Source: Chitinophaga sp. Ak27
Lineage (GTDB): Bacteria; Bacteroidota; Bacteroidia; Chitinophagales; Chitinophagaceae
Assembly: GCF_012726295.1 (NCBI RefSeq)
Contig: NZ_JABAOB010000003.1
Span: 62,001-126,000 of the forward strand
Length of the DNA stretch: 64,000 bases
Direction: 5' to 3'
Positions 34,653 to 43,948 of the stretch are shown piece by piece. Every line of letters starts with the position of its first letter. The stretch's first letter is position 1. The notes under the pieces are model-generated. The model saw only the letters and a program-made list of their open reading frames with translations. It did not search any database and was not told where the DNA came from. Position numbers and translations under genes: made by a program.

Positions 34653-37049
34653 ATGTTCAGGAGTTATTTGAAAACCACTTTCAGAAGTCTTTTCAGGAAT
34701 AAGCTTTTTTCGGGATTAAACATTTTAGGGCTGGCCGTCAGCATGGCCAGTAGTATCCTTATTTTTCTATGGGTACAGGATGAAAGAAGCTATGATAAAT
34801 TTAATGAGCATGCAAATGACATATATCGCCTTACTGCCCGTGTGTCGGATATTGATGCGGCCGTGGTACCGGTGCCCATTGCCATGGCTGTCAGAGATGA
34901 GGTACCGGTGGTTAAAAATGTAACCCGGCTATCTTCCCTCCAATGCATGGTTACAGCAGGTGCGCAAAAGTTTGACGAAAAGCGTATTTACTATGCCGAC
35001 AGCAATTTCCTTCACATCTTCACTTATCCGTTACTGCTGGGGGATGCTGCTTCCCTGCTCACGCGCCCCGAAGAAGTAGTACTGACAGCAGCCAGCGCAA
35101 CTAAGTTTTTTGGTAGTCCCCAAAAAGCGATGGGCAAAACACTATATATCGACAATAACTACAAGGGGAATGATCTGCTGGTGACGGGTGTGCTAAAAGA
35201 TATTCCGCAGAACTCTCATCTGCAGTTCGATATGTTGGTGCCTATCCAGCAATATGACAAGGTCATAAATCAGCAACAGGCATGGGGCAATTTTGATGTA
35301 TATACTTACCTGCAGATGAATGAGCACTTTCGTGCCACCGTTCCTGCGTTAGCTGCGCTGCAACAGCAAATTATGAATACTTACCGGAAGCATGATGATT
35401 CTAAAACAAATGGTACACTGTTTTTGCAGCCCCTGGCAGATGTCCATCTACGCTCCCATTATATGCTGGATGTACCCGGGCAGGGGAATCACCAGCAGGT
35501 ATTGATTTTTTCGCTGGTAGCAGTGTTTATATTGGTGGTAGCAGCCATCAATTTCATGAATCTGTCTACCGCCTTGTCGGGGCAACGTGCCCGGGAAGTG
35601 GGTATGCGCAAGACATTGGGCGCTTTCCGCTTTCAGCTGATGCTGCAATTTTTAAGCGAGGCGGTATTGTTATCTTTTATCTCGCTGGCTATTGGCATCG
35701 TCATCGCCTGGGCGCTGATGCCGTTGTTTAATCAATTGTCGGGCAAAGCAATGGTATTGCACGTGCTGAATGTAAAGATGATAGGGGCATTGTTAGCCAT
35801 CGCAGTGATAGTGGGATTGCTGGCCGGTAGTTACCCTGCACTATTCCTGTCTTCGTTTAACCCCGTTAAAGTGTTAAAGGGCGTAAAAATGCTACACGGT
35901 GGAAAAACGTATTTCAGGAATGGGTTAATTATCGTACAATTTGCCATTGCGGTAATCCTGATGGTCAGCACCATCGTTGTATACAACCAGCTGCAGTTTA
36001 TCCGGACCATGGATATAGGCTACAACAAGGAAAATCTCCTGTATGTACCTATTCCCCGTGTGGGCGACCTGATACAGCATCAGCAGGCCTTCAAAACTGC
36101 TATGAGCCAGTATCCTGAAGTGGATAACTACAGCTTTGTGAGTCATTTGCCTACGGATATGCCTACCGGTACCAAGGCGGTAAAGTGGGAGGGGAAAACA
36201 CCTGCTGATGATATTGTTTTCCCGCAAATGTGGACAGATAATCATTTTGTCGGTACGTTTGGTATGCGGATGAAGTCGGGACGTTTTTTTTCAGAAAATT
36301 TTAAGGGAGATAACATTAACTATGTGGTCAATGAAACGGCGCTGAAAGCCATGCGGATAGCCCCTGAAACGGCGATAGGGAAAAGGTTGACACTCGACAG
36401 CAGGGCCGGGCAGATTATCGGGGTAGTCAAAGATTTCAATTTTAAACCGATACAACAGCCGATACAGCCGCTGATTATCAGGAATGGCAGCAATAGTGAT
36501 TTTAATGGCAATACAGGTTATGTGGTTTTGAGAACAACACCTGCCAATATGAGCCAGCGTTTAGCGGTAATGAAAAAGGTTTTCCAGCAGATCTATACCG
36601 ATTTCCCTTTTTCATTTGGGTTTGTAAATCAAGACCTAGCCAACTTATATCTGGCCGAACAGCGGATGGGGAAATTATTCAATGTTTTTTCTGCGCTCTC
36701 GGTTCTTATCTCCTGCCTGGGCTTATTTGGGCTTACCACATTTGCCACGCAGCAACGTATCAAAGAAATAGGTGTGCGGAAGGTGCTGGGCGCCAGCGTA
36801 TCGGGTATTGTAGGCATGCTGTCGAAAGATTTCGTTAAACTGGTATTGTGGGCGCTGGTTATTGCTTTCCCTGTGTCTGCCTGGATGATGAATAAATGGT
36901 TGCAGGATTTTGCCTATCATATCCGGCTGCACTGGTGGTTTTTCGCAGCTGCCGGCATTGCTGCCCTGGTAATTTCATTTCTGACTGTGAGTTACCAGTC
37001 GATAAAGGCAGCGATGACCAACCCCGTTAAAAGTTTAAGATCTGAGTAA
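34653..37049 (+). CDS. ABC transporter permease, MacB/FtsX type
   Basis: 798 aa. N-terminal helix after the typical start MFRSYLKTTFRSLFRNKLFSGLNILGL, a MacB-like periplasmic core (about 45-250), an FtsX module (about 280-400; MNLSTALSGQRAREVGMRKTLGAFR), a second periplasmic domain, and a second FtsX module (about 680-790; TTFATQQRIKEIGVRKVLGASV). This double-FtsX architecture is common in Bacteroidota. No ATPase gene is adjacent, so its partner must be elsewhere. Probable role is export or mechanotransmission across the envelope. Confidence 0.92.
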   Translation: MFRSYLKTTFRSLFRNKLFSGLNILGLAVSMASSILIFLWVQDERSYDKFNEHANDIYRLTARVSDIDAAVVPVPIAMAVRDEVPVVKNVTRLSSLQCMVTAGAQKFDEKRIYYADSNFLHIFTYPLLLGDAASLLTRPEEVVLTAASATKFFGSPQKAMGKTLYIDNNYKGNDLLVTGVLKDIPQNSHLQFDMLVPIQQYDKVINQQQAWGNFDVYTYLQMNEHFRATVPALAALQQQIMNTYRKHDDSKTNGTLFLQPLADVHLRSHYMLDVPGQGNHQQVLIFSLVAVFILVVAAINFMNLSTALSGQRAREVGMRKTLGAFRFQLMLQFLSEAVLLSFISLAIGIVIAWALMPLFNQLSGKAMVLHVLNVKMIGALLAIAVIVGLLAGSYPALFLSSFNPVKVLKGVKMLHGGKTYFRNGLIIVQFAIAVILMVSTIVVYNQLQFIRTMDIGYNKENLLYVPIPRVGDLIQHQQAFKTAMSQYPEVDNYSFVSHLPTDMPTGTKAVKWEGKTPADDIVFPQMWTDNHFVGTFGMRMKSGRFFSENFKGDNINYVVNETALKAMRIAPETAIGKRLTLDSRAGQIIGVVKDFNFKPIQQPIQPLIIRNGSNSDFNGNTGYVVLRTTPANMSQRLAVMKKVFQQIYTDFPFSFGFVNQDLANLYLAEQRMGKLFNVFSALSVLISCLGLFGLTTFATQQRIKEIGVRKVLGASVSGIVGMLSKDFVKLVLWALVIAFPVSAWMMNKWLQDFAYHIRLHWWFFAAAGIAALVISFLTVSYQSIKAAMTNPVKSLRSE

Positions 37050-37118
37050 AAATATAATACCCTGAAAGTTGCTGTGGTGGCTGGTTCTTTTGTATTTTTA
37101 AAATTTATGGAGAAAAAA

Positions 37119-37151
37119 TTTGTTTTTATGTTAAACAATTTCCTACATTTG
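37119..37151 (+). promoter_or_regulatory. Promoter of tRNA-Pro copy 1
   Basis: TTTG (37119-37122), 21-nt spacer, TACATTTG (37144-37151). The same two elements with the same 21-nt spacing precede the second tRNA-Pro. Here the tRNA starts 75 nt downstream, leaving a longer 5' leader than in copy 2. Confidence 0.78.
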
Positions 37152-37225
37152 CACTCCGCAATTGAAGCAAGGATGTCGCCACAAGGGCTGTCTATATTGC
37201 CAGAACGCGGACTAAGAAGGGATTT

Positions 37226-37299
37226 CGGGGCGTAGCGTAGCCCGGTATCGCGCCTGCTTTGGGAGCAGGAGGTCGCAGGTTCGAATCCTGCCGCCCCGA
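37226..37299 (+). tRNA. tRNA-Pro (TGG), copy 1
   Basis: 74 nt. The acceptor stem CGGGGCG pairs with CGCCCCG, the anticodon arm CCTGC-TTTGGGA-GCAGG gives TGG, and the T arm is GCAGG-TTCGAAT-CCTGC. The discriminator is A; CCA is not encoded. The sequence appears identical to that at 53424-53497. Confidence 0.97.
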
Positions 37300-37344
37300 C
37301 TTAGAAAGAAGCCTACTCAGAAACGAGTAGGCTTCTTTGTTTTT
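37295..37344 (+). repeat. Duplicated tRNA-Pro tail plus terminator, copy 1
   Basis: 50 bases from the last CCCGAC of tRNA-Pro through its terminator. They recur at 38110-38160 in the same orientation with only about four differences and one indel. The MaoC gene lies between the copies. Confidence 0.85.
37305..37343 (+). terminator. Terminator of tRNA-Pro copy 1
   Basis: 14-bp perfect stem AAAGAAGCCTACTC / GAGTAGGCTTCTTT, loop AGAAAC, followed by GTTTTT. Confidence 0.88.
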
Positions 37345-37562
37345 GCCTCATATTGTAATAGTGATTACTACGGTGTTTCCACACCGCATTACGGATAACT
37401 TTCGACGGAGTCGCAGATCCTGTCTATGAGAGGATAAGCTGTCCGGTTATTTTTTTATCTTTTCTATTTTAAATATTTTTCTGAATACTTTTGCTCCCAA
37501 TCAATAAAAGCACATATATTACTACATTGTAACTATTGATATAAAAATAAAACTGCGTCATA

Positions 37563-38045
37563 ATGGAAACAATCGACAATCGAAAAATGGTGATAATTAA
37601 CTCTTTCGAGGAATATAGCATGTATCTTGGAAAAGAATTAGGCATTTCCAACTGGCATAAAATAGACCAGGAACAGATTAATAAGTTTGCAGACGCAACA
37701 CTGGATCATCAATGGATTCATACAGACGAGGAAAAAGCTAAACGCGAGGGCCCATTCGGTGGAACCATCGCACACGGCTACTTAACATTGGCATTAATCC
37801 CATATCTGTGGAAGCAGATTGTAGATGTACGCAATATTAAAATGGAAATAAACTATGGTATAGAGAGTTTTAAATTTGGCCAGCCGGTTTTGGTGGACAG
37901 TGAAGTGCAGCTAAAGGCTAAACTCAATACAATAACCAATTTAAGAGGGGTGACGAAAGTTATTATCGAAGCCACACTGATGATTAAAAATCAGCCGAAG
38001 CCGGCTTACACTGGTAATGTTGTCTTCTTATATCATTTTGTGTAA
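37563..38045 (+). CDS. MaoC family dehydratase (hotdog-fold enoyl-CoA hydratase-like)
   Basis: 160 aa. The hydratase-2 signature region reads FADATLDHQWIHTDEEKA, with the catalytic Asp and His, and IAHGYLTLALIPYLW follows, as in (R)-specific enoyl-CoA hydratases. Cytosolic. It stands alone between a tRNA-Pro gene and an AraC gene, and the tRNA-Pro tail with its terminator is duplicated immediately downstream, so gene and repeat may have arrived together. Confidence 0.92.
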   Translation: METIDNRKMVIINSFEEYSMYLGKELGISNWHKIDQEQINKFADATLDHQWIHTDEEKAKREGPFGGTIAHGYLTLALIPYLWKQIVDVRNIKMEINYGIESFKFGQPVLVDSEVQLKAKLNTITNLRGVTKVIIEATLMIKNQPKPAYTGNVVFLYHFV

Positions 38046-38109
38046 TATCCGGAATGAATTCATGATGTATTAAATCGCTTATCAACAGATACGAACTCGG
38101 TTATATCAT

Positions 38110-38160
38110 CCCGACATAGCAAGAAGCCTACTCAGAAAAAGAGCAGGCTTCTTTGTTTTT
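38110..38160 (+). repeat. Duplicated tRNA-Pro tail plus terminator, copy 2
   Basis: 51 bases beginning CCCGACATAGCAAGAAGCCT and ending in the T run, about 90 percent identical to 37295-37344 in the same orientation. The hairpin (GAAGCCTACTC / GAGCAGGCTTC, one T-G pair) is still intact and would terminate the MaoC transcript. Confidence 0.85.
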
Positions 38161-38174
38161 TGGAAAAATTGTTT

Positions 38175-39095
38175 CTAGCTACTAAAAGCCTGCCTGAACT
38201 CAACCGGCGAGAGTTTAGTTTTGGTTTTGAACAATTTACTGAACGACTGCGGGTGTTCAAACCCCAGCTCATAAGCAATCTCGCTTACCGATAATGCAGT
38301 GGTGGATAGCTTTTCCTTCGCCCTTTTAATTAGTTCTTCGTGAATATGCTGTTGGGTGCTTTGCCCAGTAAGCACTTTTAGCAAACCGCTTAGGTAGTTG
38401 GGCGAGATATTGATTTTTTCAGCAATATAGGTGACGGTTGGTAAGCCGTATTTGGTGATATCTTCGCTGTTAAAATATTCGGAAAGTACCTGTTCCAGTC
38501 GGTCCAGCACTTTATGATTATTGATCTTGCGGGTGATGAACTGGCGGTGATAGAAACGCTCGGTATAAGTAAGCAGTAATTCTAACTGTGCAATAATGAT
38601 ATCCTGACTGAATTTATCTACGTTGGATTGGCATTCCTGGTCTATTTGCTGCATAATGCCAACAAGTGTGTCTTCCTCTTTAGACGAAAGAAACAAGGCC
38701 TCGTTCACTGAGTAATCGAAAAATTCATATTTTTTGATGGTTTTAGCCAGCGGCGTGTTCCAAAGAAAATCGGGATGGATAAGTAGATTCCATCCCGTGT
38801 GTTCCGGCTGCCGTGTCTTATCAATTTCAATCCTCAGCAGTTGTCCTGGTGACATGCAGAACATGATTCCTTCATTAAAATCGTATTCCTGCTGCCCATA
38901 CTTCATTTTTACATGGGTATTTCGTTTAATGGCAATGGAATAGAAATCCATTATCCTGCTTACCGGCTCATCGTACGTAAGTTTTACATCTTCAAACCTC
39001 GTTACGCTCACCAGTGGATGCGCCGGTTTAGGCAGTTGCATAAGCTCGTGGTACCCGCTAATGGTTTTAATACGTATGGGTTGCTGATTTGCCAT
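38175..39095 (-). CDS. AraC family transcriptional regulator
   Basis: 306 aa. The C-terminal AraC DNA-binding domain (about residues 205-300) has both HTH units: PTVTYIAEKINISPNYLSGLLK and LSVSEIAYELGFEHPQSFSKLFK, ending KLSPVEFRQAF. The N-terminal half is a cupin-like sensor without recognised ligand. It lies 12 nt downstream of an NmrA-type gene on the same strand, so the two are likely cotranscribed. Confidence 0.93.
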   Translation of the reverse strand: MANQQPIRIKTISGYHELMQLPKPAHPLVSVTRFEDVKLTYDEPVSRIMDFYSIAIKRNTHVKMKYGQQEYDFNEGIMFCMSPGQLLRIEIDKTRQPEHTGWNLLIHPDFLWNTPLAKTIKKYEFFDYSVNEALFLSSKEEDTLVGIMQQIDQECQSNVDKFSQDIIIAQLELLLTYTERFYHRQFITRKINNHKVLDRLEQVLSEYFNSEDITKYGLPTVTYIAEKINISPNYLSGLLKVLTGQSTQQHIHEELIKRAKEKLSTTALSVSEIAYELGFEHPQSFSKLFKTKTKLSPVEFRQAFSS

Positions 39096-39107
39096 GATCT
39101 AATGTAC

Positions 39108-39992
39108 TTAATTGTGGTTATATGCTGCAGCAAATTCTTTGATAAACTCCTGCAATTTTACCTTGCCAGGTATAGGTTTGTGCTTTTCATAGTCTTCGCC
39201 TAATAAACCTGTGTGAATACCAGCGCCTAGTTCAACCAACAAATCGGCAATAGCCGGCGGCATGCCATGCTCCAGCATATTGTTCTTTACTTGCTCATCA
39301 GTAAATGTTAGCCATTGAAGGTCTGGCTTACCAATGGCTTCGCCAATCAGTCCGGCTACCTCATTGCAGGTACGTTCATCACTGGCTATATAGCGTACGT
39401 TGCTTCCAGGGTTAGCGGCTGTCAGCTCCTCGGCAGCAGCTAACGCAATATCCAGTGGAGAAACCATTATCAGTTTGTCATCGCCGCCAAAGTTGGCGCC
39501 GATAATCCCCTGCGCTTTTATCATCCCCAAAAAGTTATATAAGTTATAATAAAAGTAACCCGGGCGAAGATAGCTAACGGTAATGCCTTTCAGCTCATTC
39601 AAAACTTGTTCAGCATAGTAGGAACCTCTGATAATGCCGGTGCCTTTTTCAAGGTGTGCACCGTAACTGCTGAGGTAAACAATGCGTTGGAGGCCTGCTG
39701 GCTTTGCAGCCTCTGCATAAGCATTGGCAACATTCCGGTAATAACCGATCATATCCGTAGCGCCGAAGTTAGGTGGCGTCATAGCATAAAGTGCATCTGC
39801 GCCTGCGAAGGTGGTTTTTAGAAACGATACGTCTTCCACCGATCCAATGGCGGGCCTTGCACCTAAAGTTGTTATTGCATGTTGTTTGTCGGCTTTACTG
39901 CTGATGATGGTAACATCATGACCTTTCGCTACCAGTTCCTGTGCCAGGGGCTTGCTGATATTGCCCAATGAACCTGTTACTATAATTTTCAT
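39108..39992 (-). CDS. NmrA-like NAD(P)-binding protein (atypical SDR)
   Basis: 294 aa. Rossmann start IIVTGSLGNISKPLAQELVAKGHDV carries a GxxGxxS/G variant dinucleotide motif; the family segments LQRIVYLSSYGAH and LRPGYFYYNL follow. Related NmrA/QOR2-like proteins act as redox sensors or quinone reductases. Cytosolic. First gene of the unit with the AraC regulator. Confidence 0.9.
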   Translation of the reverse strand: MKIIVTGSLGNISKPLAQELVAKGHDVTIISSKADKQHAITTLGARPAIGSVEDVSFLKTTFAGADALYAMTPPNFGATDMIGYYRNVANAYAEAAKPAGLQRIVYLSSYGAHLEKGTGIIRGSYYAEQVLNELKGITVSYLRPGYFYYNLYNFLGMIKAQGIIGANFGGDDKLIMVSPLDIALAAAEELTAANPGSNVRYIASDERTCNEVAGLIGEAIGKPDLQWLTFTDEQVKNNMLEHGMPPAIADLLVELGAGIHTGLLGEDYEKHKPIPGKVKLQEFIKEFAAAYNHN

Positions 39993-40196
39993 ACTATTAA
40001 TTTAGTAACACAAATATCCGGCGGCAAATTCATGCATGTTTAGCCAAATCTATGATTGTCGTAGCCAAAAATAAGGGTAAGGCAGGATATATATTATGAC
40101 CTGATTATTGTAACTTTACTCAGCAGTAATGCAGTGAATTACTTTCTCTCCGGCCCTTATTTTAAAAGACCAGCATAGCTTAATCAACCATCTGAA

Positions 40197-40772
40197 ATGA
40201 AGCATGAACAATTAATCAGGTTTATTGAAAGAAATGTTCCCATCGATAGTTTCGATATTGATCTTATTGAAACTTATTTTGAACCAGTTACGGTTACTAA
40301 AAATGTAGTGTTAGAAAGAGAGCATAAAATTGCTAACCATCTCTATTTTATCAATTCAGGTTTTGTAAGGGTATATCATCTTGAAAATGGGGAAGAAATA
40401 ACAACGCATATTAATAGTCAACTTAATTTCCTTACTTCTTTCAATAGCTTTATTACTGCAACCCCCGCACAGGATAATGTACAAAGCATTACTTCATGTG
40501 AACTTTTAAGAATATCGAAAAAGCATCTTGATGCACTTTATCAGCAAAGTGAAAAGTGGACGAAGTTTTGTAAAAAGATTTATGAAGAAGCCCTGACGTT
40601 TAATGAACAGCGAATGAAGGATATACTCACGCTACCAGCAGAAAGGCGTTATTTAAAACTAGTTTCCACGCAGCCGGAAGTTATCCGGAATGTGCCGCTT
40701 CAATATATCGCCTCCTACATCGGAATAAAGCCGGCATCTTTAAGCCGTATTCGCAGGCAAGTGATTTCTTAA
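40197..40772 (+). CDS. Crp/Fnr family transcriptional regulator
   Basis: 191 aa: an N-terminal cyclic-nucleotide-binding-like beta-roll (about 25-115; NHLYFINSGFVRVYHLENGEEI) and a short C-terminal HTH (LQYIASYIGIKPASLSRIRRQV). No FNR-type cysteine cluster is visible. This size and layout are typical of Bacteroidota Crp-like regulators that control a neighbouring gene, here probably the MBL-fold hydrolase 59 nt downstream. Confidence 0.92.
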   Translation: MKHEQLIRFIERNVPIDSFDIDLIETYFEPVTVTKNVVLEREHKIANHLYFINSGFVRVYHLENGEEITTHINSQLNFLTSFNSFITATPAQDNVQSITSCELLRISKKHLDALYQQSEKWTKFCKKIYEEALTFNEQRMKDILTLPAERRYLKLVSTQPEVIRNVPLQYIASYIGIKPASLSRIRRQVIS

Positions 40773-40831
40773 CATTTATCAAGTAGATTTTAATGCGTTC
40801 CCAAGACCTTTGCATCGTTTGATTATAAAAA

Positions 40832-41548
40832 ATGAAAATGATGAAAAGCGTAATACAACTATCCATTTTTCCATTGGGAATGATAAATTCTTTTGTAATA
40901 AGGGGGACGGAAAAACATATTCTTGTAGATTCGGGCGTTCCGGGAAGTGAAGATAAGATCTTATCACAGCTCAAATCTCATGGGATTGATAAAAAAGATA
41001 TTGGTTTAATTATTATTACCCATGGGCATATTGATCATTTTGGCAGCGCTGCAGCACTTAAGCAGAAATTAAGCGTTCCGGTGTTAACGCATGAATTGGA
41101 TGCCGTTGCACTGAGAACAGGTAAAAGTATGGCAGAAACGCTAAAGCCGAATAAACGATATTGGAACATACTAAAACGGAAACTCATCAGAGATAAAGCC
41201 ATACCATGTGAACCAGACATCATCCTGGAAGGTGATTGCAGTTATGACCTTCATGAATGGGGTGTAAATGGTAAAGTTATTCATACCCCCGGACATACAC
41301 CAGGTTCCCTCTCCATTATACTTGCGGATGGGAATGCCATTATAATGGACCTGGCTTCTTCCGGTATTTTGCTGGGAGGCATGATGCTTTACGCAAGAAT
41401 GAAACACCCGCCTTTTCATGACGACTTCCCAACTTTAAAAAGAAGTATTGAAAAAGTGCTGGTTGAAAAGGCAGATAAATTTTATTTGGGGCACGGGGGC
41501 CCCGTATCAAGAGATAATCTAATGTACTATTCAGCCAGGTTTCTGTAA
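40832..41548 (+). CDS. MBL-fold metallo-hydrolase
   Basis: 238 aa. Metal ligands are HGHIDHFG (HxHxDH, about residues 64-69), the His in HTPGHTPGS (about 153) and the C-terminal GHGGPV. The fold covers hydrolases such as glyoxalase II and lactonases; the substrate is not evident. Cytosolic. It probably forms a unit with the preceding Crp-like regulator. Confidence 0.93.
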   Translation: MKMMKSVIQLSIFPLGMINSFVIRGTEKHILVDSGVPGSEDKILSQLKSHGIDKKDIGLIIITHGHIDHFGSAAALKQKLSVPVLTHELDAVALRTGKSMAETLKPNKRYWNILKRKLIRDKAIPCEPDIILEGDCSYDLHEWGVNGKVIHTPGHTPGSLSIILADGNAIIMDLASSGILLGGMMLYARMKHPPFHDDFPTLKRSIEKVLVEKADKFYLGHGGPVSRDNLMYYSARFL

Positions 41549-41691
41549 TCGTACAAAGGTAGCTAATGCGGTTCTTTCTATTGTCTTATGAGCGCATCTC
41601 GAAAATAGCTTTGGCGAAATCCTGCGAAATTAGTCGGTCGCAAAAGGCCTCAGCCATACCGTAAAGGAAATGAAACTTGACGTTATCTTTT

Positions 41692-42477
41692 TTAACTTTT
41701 CCTGAAATCTGTTGGCCGCGCGTCGGTAAATTCCCGGAAGGCATCGCTGAAAGAACTGATAGCCATGTACCCTACTGCCGCAGCAATATCGCCAATGGGC
41801 TTCTTCGTTTTCAGGATCATCTCAATTGCTTTGATCATACGGATCGTTTTTAGGAACTGCAGAAACGACATGTGCAAGCTGGACTGAAACAGGCGCGACA
41901 TGGAGCGTTCGCTCATATTAAAGCGGTGGCTAACGCTTTTTAGTGTCAGCTTTTCGTTCATATTTTTTTCCAGATACCGGATGATCCGCTGTACATTTTC
42001 ATCGTCGGTGATAGGAATCACTATAGGCAGGGCTCTGTTGTTTTCTTTTGGAAGAAGATTTTTTAAGGCTACCAGGAACTCGAAGTTTTCGTCTTTTTCA
42101 GTTACATGCCTGCCATCCCATCTTTCGGTATAGTTAACCATCTGGATCAGTAGCTCACTGGCAGGATATATGCCCAGCTTACTGTAAAAGGGGCTGGCAG
42201 TATCGTCATGGACGTAAAAATAAAGAGACCGGAATACCGTAGCAGAATGTCCTATCCGGATAATATGGGTCATTCCCTGGGGAATCCAGAAGTAATGACG
42301 GGCTGGCACCACGTAAGTATGTGCATCTACAGTAATGTAGGCAATGCCTCCCTCTACATAACTTAGTTGTCCTTTGGTATGCTTGTGGACTGGAATGAGC
42401 TTTTCCGATTTTTCATGCATAACAAAAACCGAATTCCGCTTTTTATCTATTTCCGGTAAAGCTGCTATTAACCCCAT
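41692..42477 (-). CDS. AraC family regulator with cupin N-terminal domain
   Basis: 261 aa. A cupin domain (about 20-105; KLIPVHKHTKGQLSYVEGG, VPARHYFWIPQGMTHII) is followed by the AraC DNA-binding domain (LTLKSVSHRFNMSERSMSRLFQ; PIGDIAAAVGYMAISSFSDAFREF). It is divergent from the TolC-EmrA-EmrB efflux operon, 132 nt apart, and is the obvious candidate regulator of it. Confidence 0.93.
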   Translation of the reverse strand: MGLIAALPEIDKKRNSVFVMHEKSEKLIPVHKHTKGQLSYVEGGIAYITVDAHTYVVPARHYFWIPQGMTHIIRIGHSATVFRSLYFYVHDDTASPFYSKLGIYPASELLIQMVNYTERWDGRHVTEKDENFEFLVALKNLLPKENNRALPIVIPITDDENVQRIIRYLEKNMNEKLTLKSVSHRFNMSERSMSRLFQSSLHMSFLQFLKTIRMIKAIEMILKTKKPIGDIAAAVGYMAISSFSDAFREFTDARPTDFRKS

Positions 42478-42590
42478 AATGCAGTTTTAAAGCTGCAAAA
42501 TAACGTATTTGATAAGGTCAAGTAAATTGGATTGGCCGAAATGATGAAAATATTGTCTATTTCAGAGAAAATTGTCATGTCCTCATTAGA

Positions 42591-42598
42591 TAATTTTG
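42591..42598 (+). promoter_or_regulatory. -7 element of the efflux operon
   Basis: TAATTTTG matches TAnnTTTG exactly and lies 11 nt before the TolC ATG, implying a very short leader. No TTTG is found at the ideal distance; TTG at 42572-42574 is slightly close (16 nt). Confidence 0.5.
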
Positions 42599-42609
42599 CG
42601 CCCTAGATT

Positions 42610-43944
42610 ATGGAACCAGGAAAAAAAAGATTTTTGTTCGGTTTACTATTGGTGGGTTGTGCCCTTTCATCTTACGGACAAGCACCGGCCGCTAGTAGTG
42701 ATACATTGAAAATTTCCCTGCCAGAAGCCTGGAGGAAAGCCGAGAACTACAGCCGCCTTGTAGTAATCAAAAAGAAAGCTACCGGCATATCAGGCGAAGA
42801 AATAAAGGATGCTAAAATGGAACGCTTCCCAGAAGTGGGTGTTAAAGGGAGTGTTGAAAAGGCCGGCAATATCCCGATATATGAAAATGGTCTGTTTTCA
42901 AAACCAACACAGCATGAAGTGATCCACACCCTGTACCGGGCCGGTGCGGATTTTTACCTGAACCTTTATAATGGTAATAAGCTCAACCTGAAAATTGAGG
43001 AGGACAAAACACTACATCAGATCAGCCTTATACAACAAGATCAGGCTATTTCCGATATCCGTTATAAGACAGCTACGCTATACCTGGACCTCCAGAAATC
43101 ACTTATATTCAGAAAGCTTATCACAGAGGATATTGCCGACCAGGAGAAACAGCTCAAAGAAATTAAAGCATTTCATAGCCATGGTACGGTGCTGAAGAGC
43201 GACGTACTTCGTGCAGAGCTAGACCTGTCTAAAAGAAAAATGGCGCTGGTAACTATTGAGAATGATATCCTGATTGCCACGCAGAAACTAAATATCATCA
43301 TCGGCGAGCCAGATGAAAGAATGATATTACCAGCCGATATCAGTGCCCAATGGGATGGGCATACCGACTATGAACAATACCTGGCGGAAGCATTTCAGCA
43401 CTCTTTTCCCTATCATATCTCGGAGCAAGAGACCGAGCGAAGCAAAATACACTTAATGCAGGTAAAGGCGAATATCCGCCCAAAGCTAGGTATGTACGGG
43501 GAATTTTATTACGCCAATCCACAAATATTCCTTTATCCCTATAACCCTTACTGGTATTCGCTGGGCGTTGCCGGTTTAAAAGGTTCCTTTCCCCTTTCAG
43601 CCCTTTACCACAATGTCCATAAGGTAAGGGCCGCAAAGCTGGAATTAGAAAAAGAAGAAGAGCTGCACAAGGATACAGAAGATAAGCTGCGGCAACAGGT
43701 AAAAGAAGCGTTTTTGCGCTACAAAGAAGCCCTGGTACAAATACAGGTAGCGGAAACAAACGTTGCGCAGGCAGAAGAGAATGCCCGTATTATTAAGAAT
43801 ACCTATTTCAGGGGAACCTCTCTGATCACAGATCTGCTCGACGCCAATGTACAGGTGATACAAACCCGCTTCGAACTGGCAGCAGCCCGTATTATGGCGC
43901 AAAACAAATACTATTTACTTCAAAATATTACAGGCACTCTTTAA
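42610..43944 (+). CDS. TolC family outer-membrane efflux protein
   Basis: 444 aa with a signal peptide (about 1-24, ending SYGQA). Two OEP repeats rich in long helices (about 40-240 and 265-440), with LLDANVQVIQTRFELAAARI near the end, are typical of TolC-like trimeric channels. It is the first gene of a tripartite drug-efflux operon: the HlyD-type adaptor begins 4 nt later. Confidence 0.92.
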   Translation: MEPGKKRFLFGLLLVGCALSSYGQAPAASSDTLKISLPEAWRKAENYSRLVVIKKKATGISGEEIKDAKMERFPEVGVKGSVEKAGNIPIYENGLFSKPTQHEVIHTLYRAGADFYLNLYNGNKLNLKIEEDKTLHQISLIQQDQAISDIRYKTATLYLDLQKSLIFRKLITEDIADQEKQLKEIKAFHSHGTVLKSDVLRAELDLSKRKMALVTIENDILIATQKLNIIIGEPDERMILPADISAQWDGHTDYEQYLAEAFQHSFPYHISEQETERSKIHLMQVKANIRPKLGMYGEFYYANPQIFLYPYNPYWYSLGVAGLKGSFPLSALYHNVHKVRAAKLELEKEEELHKDTEDKLRQQVKEAFLRYKEALVQIQVAETNVAQAEENARIIKNTYFRGTSLITDLLDANVQVIQTRFELAAARIMAQNKYYLLQNITGTL

Positions 43945-43948
43945 TACC

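Noticed and set aside
41570..41691. Short minus-strand frame after the AraC stop ending AKAIFEMRS
   Set aside because: Only about 35 codons without a start of its own in good context; it could be a gene relic, but nothing recognisable supports a call.
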